DNA of 64,000 bases from Forficula auricularia (taxonomy: Eukaryota > Arthropoda > Insecta > Dermaptera > Forficulidae). A model generated the notes under the pieces. That model was not told where the DNA came from. It searched no databases and saw only the letters and a program-made list of their open reading frames with translations. The position numbers were made by a program, and so were the translations under genes. This document shows, one piece after another, positions 42,501 through 54,500 of this stretch. Each line of letters begins with the position of its first letter. Positions within the stretch are counted from its first letter, which is position 1. The stretch covers positions 17,608,455-17,672,454 of the forward strand of contig JALMQS010000187.1 in the NCBI GenBank assembly GCA_024734495.1, written 5' to 3'.

Positions 42501-45500
42501 AATCCGGTCTCTACTTATTAAAAATAAAAATATCAAAATTAGGAAACAAAGCATATTAAGTTACGGATTTATTTATTTGTTAAATAATAAAATATTTTTC
42601 AAGTTGAAAAATGTAGTACTTATATTTGTCCCAGCCTTGAGGGGGCCGCTGGTTTGATTTTACCCCAGGGCCCGCAAGAGCTCTCCACGAGCCTGCTCGA
42701 AGATAATGTTAAGATTTAAGAAAATGTCGAATTCAATTTTACAATAATACAATATTTTCTATTAAAAGACATGCTTTGTGTAGCACACTGTATGTACTAA
42801 AGCCAAATTTTTAAGTCAGATTGATTAGAAAGATACTGCGCCGCCTGTATAGTGGTTGTGTATGGATTCAAATAGAACGCTCTGGAGTAATGGTTGCATC
42901 ACCAGGCGCTAAATATTAAACCACAAAGAAGAGAATTTGTAAACTTTTAATGATTTAATTCTTAATAACTATTAAGGAGTTCGGTGTTGGTTCTAGGTGA
43001 AACATTTTATTATTATATTTAATTCTTAGCTAAAAATTTTAAATGAAGCTGCTATTTTTTGAATTTATGATTATTATTAATTAATTAAATTTCTACTCAT
43101 TACACTTTATATGATCGAAACTTGCTGTCTGAATTAAGATAGCCATATTGAAGCGAAAACAGTTAAAGTTTGGTGCGAAAGTGCTTGTAATGAAATGAAA
43201 AACTATTAATATTAGATTTTAGACTTTCTAGATTTAAAAATTTTGCTTCAACAACGCAGATAGTCGAAAAAATCAGATTGTCATAAGAGTGTTATCAAAA
43301 TGATATAACTAAAATGCTGGCACACATGTTTCTATTCTCTATGTGACAAGTTTCGAATTTCTAGCTTAAACTATTCGCTATGAAAAATTGCCAAATTTCA
43401 AAATTTACAACAAACGAACCAAATTTTGATAAAGTTATCCTTTTCTTTCAAGTATTGGTATTTGTGAAAGCATCCCTAGCTTAAGGACGTTCCCTAATAT
43501 AGCTTCTCACTTGGCATGCCATGAGAGAAAAAATGAAAACCATCAAAAGTACCTAACTTTTAACATATTCATACAAAACGAATACCGTTTGATACAATTA
43601 TTTTAACAGGAAAATATTTGTTATATCTTCAGTTAATGATTCTCAGTTTTAAAAAATAATTTCAAAAAATTACGATTGTTATTTAATGAAACAGTCGCTT
43701 TAACATCAATCGGGATAAGGTTAGCGTGTTAAATATGCAAATTTCAATGGTCAATATTTACAAATTTAGTGCCGCAATGACTATTCAAAAAAATTTCAAC
43801 GTATAAAGGACAATATGTGTATTCAACGTTTTAAAAGGATTGTAAGAAAATCGATTTATTAGAGAACGTCCTTAAACTATTCCTCATATTGATTTCCAGT
43901 TATAGAAATGTACAAAATAATTAATATTCTGAATTCTGACTGTTTATAGACTTTGAAGGACATCTCTTGGAACCTGAACAATCTGCCCCTTGTTGGCATT
44001 ATCGACAAGCCGCACAGAGTCTAATGCTCAATGAAAATAGAACACAACAGGTAATCTTCTTGGGAAATACTTATATATTTATTAATTAATTTGATTATTA
44101 TTTTGATCTATTTTTAGCCGACAAAAGCTCCATGTCGTTATACGGGACTGGCTCTTGCTACATTATCATCATTTTTTTTCAGTCTTTGTTCTGTAATTGT
44201 GAAAGGCATGATTCAAGTTCATCCTATGGAATTAGCTGTCTTTCGGTAAATTTAATTTATCTTTTGTAAGCTAAATAACTTTTATTATTATTTTTTTTTT
44301 TTCATTATCATTCACGTATTTAATAAAATATTATATGATGAAAGCAAAGATTTAAGCATCTTTTTGAGTGTCTTTTTTTTAAAAAAGATGGAAATTATTT
44401 CAAAAATCAATCCAGACCTATAATTTTAATAAATGAATTTACTTTAAGGACCAATCAAAGATTTTAGAGAAAATATTTTTACATTGCATATCAGAGAGGT
44501 TCGTCCCCTTAGGAATCGATCACAAGCGCTAACTAGCTCAGCCGAAAGGCTAGTTAAAGGGTCTTAAAGGTTTGGCTAACGGCACGGCAAGCTAGTTAGC
44601 GCTTGGGTTCGATTCCTAAGGGGACGAACCTCTCTGATATGCAATGTAAAGGTATTTTCTCTAAAATCTTTGATTGGCTCTTAAAGTAAATTCATTTATT
44701 AAAAATATTATAGTTTTTTCATTATTGATTTTTTAGGTCTCTTAGAATTTTTACTGTTATGTTGACTAAGTTGAGCTCTTTAATTATATATTAATTATCG
44801 CAAAGAAATTAGTAACAAGACCCTCCTACATGCAATATAAACATATCTATTGAAATCTTTGATAAATGACCTAAATTCATGTTCGTTATATTAATTATTA
44901 TTCGATATAACGGTGCGTGCAAAAGTTCGTGCGGAGTTTCAATAGATGGAGTTATGAGCGTCGTAACGTGTTGTCATTAATGCCTACTCCTACATATTAT
45001 ATATCCTTGGAAAGGTGACGTCTTAAGCTTTCATTTAAAAAAAATCATTTGTTTTCATACAAACTGCTTCGATAAATATCACTTTAAAAATGAATATCGA
45101 TAAAGTACGGCATGTTATGCTTTACGAGTTTCGGGAGGGAATAAACGTTACCGCAGCCGTGAAAAACATTCAAGATGTTTATCAGGATCAAGCACCAGCT
45201 AAACGAACTGTGGAAAAATGGTTTGCTAAATTTCAGCGCGGAGAATTTAACCTTGAAGACGATGAAGGTGATACTCTCAGTTTGGTGGGATTGCAAGAGC
45301 ATAATCTATTTTGAGCTTCTCCCTGCTGGCGAAACGATTGATTCGGACAAGTACTGTCGCCAATTAACCAATTTGAATCGAGAAATCAAAGAGAAACGTC
45401 CGATTTTGTCAAATCGCAAGGGAGTCATCTTTCATCAGGACAACGCCAGACCACACGTTTCGAAAAAGACGCTGTGCAAGCTGAAGAGCCTGAATGGGAT

Positions 45501-48500
45501 GTCCTAACGCATCCACCGTATTCTCCTGATATCGCACCATCTGACTATCACTTGTTCCGGTCATTTATTTAAATGGAAAAAACTTTGACTCTTTGGAGAC
45601 CTTAAAAAACGGCGTGTCTTCGTTCTTAGAATCTAAGCCGCGCAGTTTTTATGATCGAGGCATCCGTCTGCTGCCAGAACGTTGGAAAAAGATTATAGAA
45701 AACGATGGAGAATATATCATTGATTGAATAAGGATTTTTGTTTGCCTAATCGCTGTGTGACTTTTACTCACAAACTCCGCACGAACTTTCGCACGCACCC
45801 AAAAATGTGAGGTTGAAGTTCTTAACTTTTTTATAAATGTGTACCACCAAAATAAAATTCGAAGTTTTTTATCTTTCTTATACTTTATCCAAATAGCTTT
45901 TCCATTTAATATAGAAAATCAAAATTTATTTCTAATGAAAAAAAAATATATAATTTTTTTTATAAAATCTCTCAAAAATTTGAAAATAGTTTCAAAAGGT
46001 TTCTTTATCTTCAATCTAATAAAAATATTTTGCATGAAAATTTAATAGAATTTTATAGAATATTGAATTCATATTAAACAGAAGATGAAGACCAAAGTTT
46101 AATCTCAAATAAATGACTCCACAATTATCCATATAATAGAAATATTATTAAATTGCGATATCAGAGGGGATTCATCCCTCAAGAGTCGAGGGTGTGAGCT
46201 GACTGCCCGGAAAGCATGTTAGTTCTCAGGTTCGACCCCTGAGGGATGAATCCCCTCTGATATAGCAATTTAATAATATTTCTACTAAAATCTTAGAATT
46301 TGTCCTAAAAATTAAATTCTTTCTCTTTTAATAAACATTGGTTAGTTTTAACCTGAGCTGATTTTTTGAAAAACTTTCCAGCTTTTCTCAAAAAAAGATG
46401 CTCAAATCTTTAGTTTTATATTTAAATATTAATATAATGTTTTTAACTTATTATAATTATAAAATAAGTTACATTATTTTTCTAGTTTTATGGGAGTTTT
46501 GTTACCTTCTGTGCCAATAGTAATACGAAATAATGTAGAATTTTTCCCTAAAGGTTAGTAAATGAAGTATTGTTTTTAATAAAGTTAGAATGTTTATATA
46601 ATATTTTCTTGATTTTAGGCCGTCGCATTATTTTATTACTTCGATCATTTTTTGGGTCCACCGGCTTAATGTTGTCTTTTTATGCGTTCCGCCATATGCC
46701 TTTGGCCGACGCCTCCGTCGTTGTTTTCAGTGTTCCTGTTTTTGTTTCGTTATTCGCTCGAATATTTCTTCAAGAACCCTGTGGCCCGATACATATTCTT
46801 AGTGTAGCTCTGACACTAACAGGAGTTGTTTTAATTACAAGGTAAATATTTAATGAATACTAGCACGCAAGCATGCGCTCTCACTAGAGACCCAGCATTT
46901 TATTATTTTTTGTTTAATCTGAATTCTTATAAAACAAAAATTTGTTGTCTTATATGTAGACCGTGGGGTAAACCGCGACCTAAAATCGTGTACACCTACT
47001 TCCACTTCCACTTTCATTTTCAAGTAGAAGACAATAGATTACAATCGAAGGGTGAACCGCGACCTAATATGCTGTACACCTACTTCCACTTGTACTTCCA
47101 AATATTTCCAAGTACTTCCAAATATTTTCAAGTAATTCCAAATATTTCCAAGTAATTCCAAATATTTTCAAGTACTTCCAAATATTTCCAAGTACTTCCA
47201 AATATTTCCAAGCACTTTCAAATATTTCCAAGTACTTTCAAATTTTCCCAAGTACTTCCAAATATTTCCAAGTACTTTCAAATATTTCCAAGTACTTCCA
47301 AATATTTCCAAGTACTTCCAAAATACTTCCAAAGAGGTGTACACCTACTTCCAATCGCGGATCACCCCTCGATGACAATAGATTATCTAATGAATTCCAA
47401 AGTAATTCCAAAGATGGTGTCCACTAATTCCAATCGCGGTATATATATTTATATATATATAACTTAATAGCTACATTCTTTTGACTTCTCCGAAATTTTC
47501 TCGATCTTTGTGGAAACAGGGACAGATCAAATCTCTTTTTCTAATGAAATTGAATCCAAGAAGGGGCGAACCAGGAAGATGCAGGCCTTATAGATCTCGA
47601 AATACCCTTGCATTACCGAAGCGAAAAGGAAATTGATCAATAGAAAGGGTGGAGGCGTAGGTGTTTGTGCACACGGTTTTTGAAGGTTTTCATGTTATAA
47701 GTGTTGGGAAAGACGGATGCCGGGAGAGAGTTCCAGTTTCTTGAAGTTATGGGGACAAATGTATGGGCGAATCAAGTGGTCCGGCACTTTTCCACTTTAA
47801 CCGCGACAGAATGTTGGGAATCGCCAAAACGCGTGCTAAGCGCAAATCATGCTTTGGGGGAGGGATTACTGATTTTAACTCATCAGAGCACCTGCCGTGA
47901 TATAATAGTATCTATAAAGTAGGGAAAGGGCGGAAACACTTCTTCGATGAGCGAGCGAGTCGAGGGAGTAGATGAGGGTCGAATCGTCATTACCCTGACA
48001 GCTAGGTTCTGATTTGCATCCAGGGTGGCTTGGAAGCCCCTCCCCACAGATACGAGCCGTATTCGGGACAAGGGCGGATTTAGGCCTTGTAGAGGGTAAG
48101 AAGCTGAAGGGGCGTCAAGAATCGCCTGGACCTGAATAAGAATCCTATTTTCCTTGCTTCAAATTTCAGTTTTAGAAAAAAAAACTCATAAAATATATTT
48201 GTTTTATTTATGTGAAATCTACCTAGTAGTTTAATCAACTCTTGTTTAAAATGTTTCACCTAGAACCGACACCAAGTTCCTTAAAAATTAATAACAAATT
48301 CTGTCATAACTCAAATTCTTATATTCCAATTCGAAAAAATAAGACATCATTTTGTTCACATAAATAACCTAATATTTGATTTAAGATAACACAATTTGAT
48401 AAAACCAATATTTACTGATTAAAATTAAGGGGAGTTTTTGTGGTGTTTCACAGAATTTATTGAGATATTAATGATTAAAAATAAAAATGACCGCCATTGT

Positions 48501-51500
48501 AAAATTTCATAATGTTAAATTTTTACAATTATTTTTTACAAAGAATTTTAATAACAGGCATTCTAAATTTAATTAATTTTTTTTTTCATTTTTGAGATAT
48601 AAATTTTTATTAAACACACACACACGCCCACAAGATTTGTAAATATAAACTACTTTTAAGCTCATTTCAATACATAGAATATATACAGGGGTGGCCTGCG
48701 GCTCTTGAACACCCTCTTGAATAATATTTTAGATTTTTAAAAAGTATAATAATTAAATTTAAAAAATTCAAACGAAGTGGCGTTTCGGCCATTGATTTTC
48801 GGAAGAAGGTCCCAGATGAAAAATACTCATTAACAAAAGAGTGTGCTAAGAGACTAATCTCAATATTTGGAACTACTTATGTGTGTGAATCACTGTAGAT
48901 ACTCAACACTTAAGTTCATTAGATATAAATATCGATCCGAACTACATATAAAAACTGATGAATATTTAAGTGAACTCGTGCGAACTGCGCTTACCAATTG
49001 CCAACCAGATTTCAAACAACTTTAAGTGGGAGATAAATTTAACCGAATTTATCGCGCGGAGAATTTACCACTGCTCGAAGCCCCTAAAACCTTGGTAAAT
49101 TGGATATTGAATTGTATCTAAGTTTCTGAGATTGGCTCGTGATCCGGCTTCTTTTCCTTCTGCTCTGTTCTTTTCACGATTGAGGGGCCAGCCCATACAG
49201 GCTCTTTAGGAGATCCACCTTCTGGTGTATCTCCTCTCTCATCAATATCATAAAAAAAAAAAAAAAAAAAAACTAACAGCCAACATGAACATCCATAAAA
49301 GCCCTTCTCAAAAGTAAAAGGTTATTTCTTTTTTTTTATTGTAATTGAACACTAATGTTATAAGTAAGTAGAGCAAAAAATAAATGTTACTTCATTTATA
49401 TTTTATAATATAAAAAATGTGTCTTTTTTTTAATAAACCATTAATTAATCTCCAAACAATGTGGCTCGCTTTGAAACACTTTTATAAATTTGCGGCTCCC
49501 AAAGTTAAGGTTAGTGGCCACCCCTGATATATACCTAAAGAAGCAGCCTACATTTAACTTCTTATACCCAGTAAGTATATATCATGAAAAATAAAAATTA
49601 ATTTTGGAAATTAATGCACTTCAGTAATGTATAGATATGTGTCTATTTATTTAAATTCTATTATTTAATAAAGAATTCTAAAAATCTGTTTAAAATTTTG
49701 CTTAGGCCTCCTCTTGCTCCTGTTGATGCCTGGGCAGCTTCAGCAGCTCTTGGATCAACTTTGTTTGGAGCTAACGCTTATGTCCTTTTAAGAGCACTTA
49801 ATGATGTTCATTATAGTGTGGTTATGCTCAATTTCGGGTCATTCGCACTTGTCCAAACATTACTTGTAAGTATTATATACACATAATATAATATACCTAT
49901 ACCTATATACGTATATAGAAATAGTAGTAGTATATATAAATATATTTCGCTTATCGTATATATTATTATATTCTATTTTCCTTTTGAGAGACTTTTAGTG
50001 GAAATATCTGGAAGATTTTTTTTGGAGGGACTACCCATGATGATGAGTGGATTTCAAGGGGATAGTCAAATAACAATTCACTGGAACAAATTCAATTTTA
50101 ACAGATGTCTATTGTAATATCACTAGGAAACGTCTAAAGAATAAAAAGTCGTATATTCATGAAAAACACTTTAAATTTTTAATTAATTTATCATTTTCCT
50201 TTTGAAGATCCAAATTGAAAAAATCTTTCAAATTATAATTTCATTAGTTTCTAATTTTTTTTCCATTTTACCCACTTATTAAAACAAATAGTGATTTATG
50301 TTTATTTTCTAGATTTGTTGGCTTTTGGGAGCGCTCTGCTTGCCTCGCTGTGGATGGGATCGATTTCTGGTCCTAAGCCTTGCTTTAATGTCTTGGGGTG
50401 GCCAATGCCTTCTTACGCGGGCACTGCAAGTCGAACAAGCAGGACCTGTTTCTGTTGCACGTAGTGTAGATATTGTTTTTGCCTTTCTTTGGCAGGTAAT
50501 GTAAATATATTTGTCATAAAAAAAATTAAAAAACCTAATCGTAATCATATTGGCTGAAATTTAGGAAATGGAATCTATAGTAATTTTTTTTTTATTACAG
50601 TTGTTTGCTTGCTATAAGTAAGTGCTAAAGCGTAACTTAATAGCATCAAAAGAAATCACGTCTTCTACTAAATCCTAACTGTTATGGATAATTTTTATTA
50701 CATGTCAGAAGAGTTGTATCCCCTCGGGAATTGAATCCAAGTGCCATTGATCTAGATCACCTTCTAATACTCGGTTTCGTTTCCCTAGAGAAAGGGGAGT
50801 TATAGCCCTTCCGATATGTAATAAAAATTAACCATAATAGCTCGAATTTAGTAGAAGACAATTTATAGTTATTTCTTTAGAAATCTTAACTTAAAAATTA
50901 ATTTTCAATAGCATCACAGTTTCATAAAAAATAAACTGAAACGGATCGTTGCTAGACTATTCAAAGTCGTTTGAAATATTACTATGTTATATTATTATTA
51001 CTATATTATTACTATTCATTTATTATTAATTAGATATCCCAGGCTTTTTGAAGTCAATGTTGACTTAAAATCAAAAATAGCCATCCAGACTCATTTAATA
51101 CTTGAGGAATGATCATACTACATGGATTTTTACGTTTCGATTATTATTAGTACCCATTGCTGAAAACATGGAGAAACCGACTTAAAATCTAAAATAATTC
51201 TCAGAATAATAGTTAAGGAATAACCATTCTACATTGCATTTTTGATGTTTTGGCCAATAATGGTAACCAGTGCTGAAAATATAGAGGAATCAACTTAAAA
51301 ATTAAAAAAAAAATTCTTATTAAAAGAGTGAGAATTGATAGTTATTTTTGATTTTAAGTCGATTCCTCTATATCTTCAGCAAAGGTAACGGATACAATTA
51401 GCAACGCATTTACTATGGTTACTTATAAAATTTCCTATCCTATATTATAAAAGCCTATCCATTCTTACTAAAGATAGATTAAAATAAGCTATATTAAACC

Positions 51501-54500
51501 GACCAAATAAATAAATTTTAAAGAATTAAAAAAAGCACTTGCTTACTGTAGAGTAAAAAAGTGCTTTAAAATGTTATTTTACTAAAAACTTCATATGGTC
51601 TTTTTTGAGATCCTTAAATAAAACAATAAATTTAATCAAAATTGGTTAGGCCATTTTCAAGAAGTTTAGAAAAAATAAAAATTGTAATGTTTGTGTACTA
51701 AAGTGCTTAATTTTGTTAAAGTAATGATAGGTTTTCAATTTCATTTCAATCGGTTGAACGGTGTGGAAAAAATCGTCAACGAAAATAGGAAAACATACAT
51801 ACAAATATCCTTACGAACTAAATTAAAAAATCGTACTTTTTGACTCTGGACGAGACCCCATATAATTTTTGACAAAATCTTCAGTTCCTAAAAATCAACC
51901 TGAATAAATACTACAATTTCTGACTTTGTTTGAGACCATAGGTTCCGAAGTCTTCTGATAACTCTTTGAAATTCCTCTTGGAGCGAGACCGATTACAATG
52001 CTTTACTAGTACATCAACTAAAACAATTTTCAATTATACAATAAATTATGGAAATTATGGAGTATTCGTGGTAAGAAAGTTTACCATACACAAATTGATA
52101 AATTACACTTCGAGTATCGAATAAATTAATTTTAATGTAATTGGTCAAATCAATGCGAATCGAATTTTCTTCCGCAACTGTCGAAATTTAATAGCTAATT
52201 TGTTGCGTCTTCAGCGCTAAGGATGAGCCTCGATGGTCGATGTTATGAAAGTTGTTCTCAAAACCAGGAGAGGCTTTTACAAAAGCGAGAAATTGCCTGG
52301 AAGGGGAAATGATTTCATAATCACTTTTCCTACATTACATACTATGGATGATTCACTATGTGGTCTTTTTAATTATATATTTTTGTCATTTTCATATTTT
52401 AATCATTTATATTGCATTTTAATTGGGAAATAATTTTATACTTGTTTCCGGAAATAAATTACTATTAATTTGCTATTTCAATTTACGAGTATATATTAAT
52501 TTTGTGCTGATTAATCTGTTAAACCATTCTTTTTGCGAAATCCACTTACGGCACTGGCACTGGAGCGAACTACACATTGACACGTTAAAATTTATTGTGA
52601 GAAATTACATGCGAAGTTGGTTCCAGTGTCGTAAGCCAAGCTCATTATTAGTAAAACAGCATTGATGTTTTTAAAAATTAAAATGGCGATGATTTCGGAT
52701 TAAAAGCATTGATGTTTAGAAATCGATGTTTTCAAACATCCATATCACCTTCCAGATGTTCGCATTTGTCTTTTGCTATGGTACACATTTTTACTCAGCA
52801 TCAAAACGTCTTAGGGCCGGTTGTATGTCGCAAAGTAAATGCTTTTTACAACTAACAAAGGGTAGATGGTAAATGAAGAGTGCCTGTCATCTGATTGGCC
52901 ACCCCAGTCCCTCCATTTACCATCTACCCTTTGTTAGTACTGTAAAAGCATTTACTTTGCGACGTTCTTCCAGCCCTTAGTCGCCACGTCTTATGGATGG
53001 CTTCAAGCGGTGAATTCTAATTACCCAAATTAAAGATAAGCTATTTATTTAAAGAAGCTGAGATTAAAATTTAAATATTTTTAAAAAGTAAGTAAAAACG
53101 TGAACAAAAGAACAAAGTGATATCCGATAAGTAAAGGAACTTTTTATTCACATATTTTCTTAACAAAGAGAAATAAATTCCAACGCTAAACTTTATCCAA
53201 TTTACTATCTTATTCTAGGGTAAAGAACTTTAAAATATAATTTTACAACAAAAGATTATATGACCTTTTGTGGCCCTCAAGGTACTTAATTACATTATTC
53301 AATTTCATCAAAATTGGTTTAGTTATTTTCAAATATTTAGAAAAAACTAAAAAATTATTAAAATAAAGTACTAATGTTTGTGGGCCCATATGTACCAAAA
53401 ACTAATCAACTTCGCTTTGTTAAAGTAATGATAGGTTTTCAATTTCATTTCAATCGGTTGTACGGTGTGGAAAAAATCGTAGACGAAAACATACATCCAT
53501 TCGCACGCACTTCCTGAAAAAAATCGCACTTTTTGGCCTCTGGACGAAACCCCATGTGATTTTTGACAAAACCGTCACATGCTAAAATTCAATCTAAATG
53601 AATACTACACTTTGTGACTTTAATTGAGACCATGAGTTTCGTAGTCTTTACCTGAGGACCCTTTGAAGTAGCGCTTGCGGCGTGACCGATTACAATACTT
53701 TACCCATGCTTCGCATTGGATAAAGTAAAAATGGTAGTTTGTTATCATACTTTATGAAAGGGACGAACCTAATAAACTCTTTGTCCATCTAATATACCTA
53801 ATCATGTAATTATATGTGAACTTTCGATTTCTAACTACAAGACCGGCCGGTTTTTTTAAAAGTGTGGCTTGCTCTCAGCAAGGAGACTCGAGTTAAACCT
53901 CGCGAATACTTCTAATATACTCTAGTTCAAGGATGGCCAACACTTGGCCCCCAAGGATCTGGGTTAAATGAACGTAAATTTTAACTTTAATAACCATCAA
54001 AAGAACATTACATCATCATCATCAGTCGTTCGAATCATATATTTTTAAATTATAGCTAAGAAAAATTTGAAATATCTCTCATTTTTTGAAAAATTCATTG
54101 GTTTGAGCTATTTCAAATATCCCGTTAATACTCGTCTACAAGGGAAAGATCAATTAATTAATAAGATGTATGATCATTTTTATGAACTTCAAATGAAACT
54201 TGGCCTTTGGGAACAACAGTTGAGGACAAAAAACTTTCCTCACTTTCCTACATTGTCATTGCAATCAGACGTCCCACAGGAGGCGCCGGATAAATACGCT
54301 TCTTTGATATTTGACTTAAACCTCGAATTTGAAAGTTAATTTCAGATCTCTCTTCAGAGAAAATTTCGTGCAAATAAATTAATTTCAGGATTTAAAAAAA
54401 AATCATATGCTTTTTTGAGCATTTGCATCGCCATTCATGTTAGACGTTTATTTATTATCAGGAAGATTACAAATGCAACATTGTGAATGTGTTGTGATAC

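Larger units (their letters stand above)
40691..42513 (+). mobile_element. hAT element, copy 2, perfect 8-bp TSD
   Basis: Same family as 11361-12739. Termini TAGAGACCGGAT and ATCCGGTCTCTA, flanks CTTATTAA at 40683-40690 and 42514-42521, and repeated TTTGCATATTT/TGCATA words near both ends. The transposase remnant at 41715-41785 reads PITSEDVERSFSSYKSILSD. An R1 copy (40955-41675) and a 144-bp MITE (41786-41929) are inserted in it. A TG run lies at 42100-42135. Confidence 0.9.
40571..42697. mobile_element. Outer hAT-like element hosting a nested hAT
   Basis: Ends CAGGCCCGACGAGAGG (left) and the complement of CAGGCTCGTGGAGAG (right), with GGGCCC-rich subterminal DNA on both sides. The flanks TTCGTAGG and CTCGAAGA match only in part, so the boundaries are approximate. 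The 40691-42513 element lies inside it. Confidence 0.55.

Noticed and set aside
44600..44640. True tRNA gene at the GGTTCGATTCC box
   Set aside because: No acceptor-stem or anticodon-arm pairing of tRNA form; the sequence pairs instead with the opposite palindrome arm.
47090..47330. CRISPR-like array
   Set aside because: Units of 20 bp are contiguous without spacers, and the host is a eukaryote; it is a minisatellite inside a MITE.
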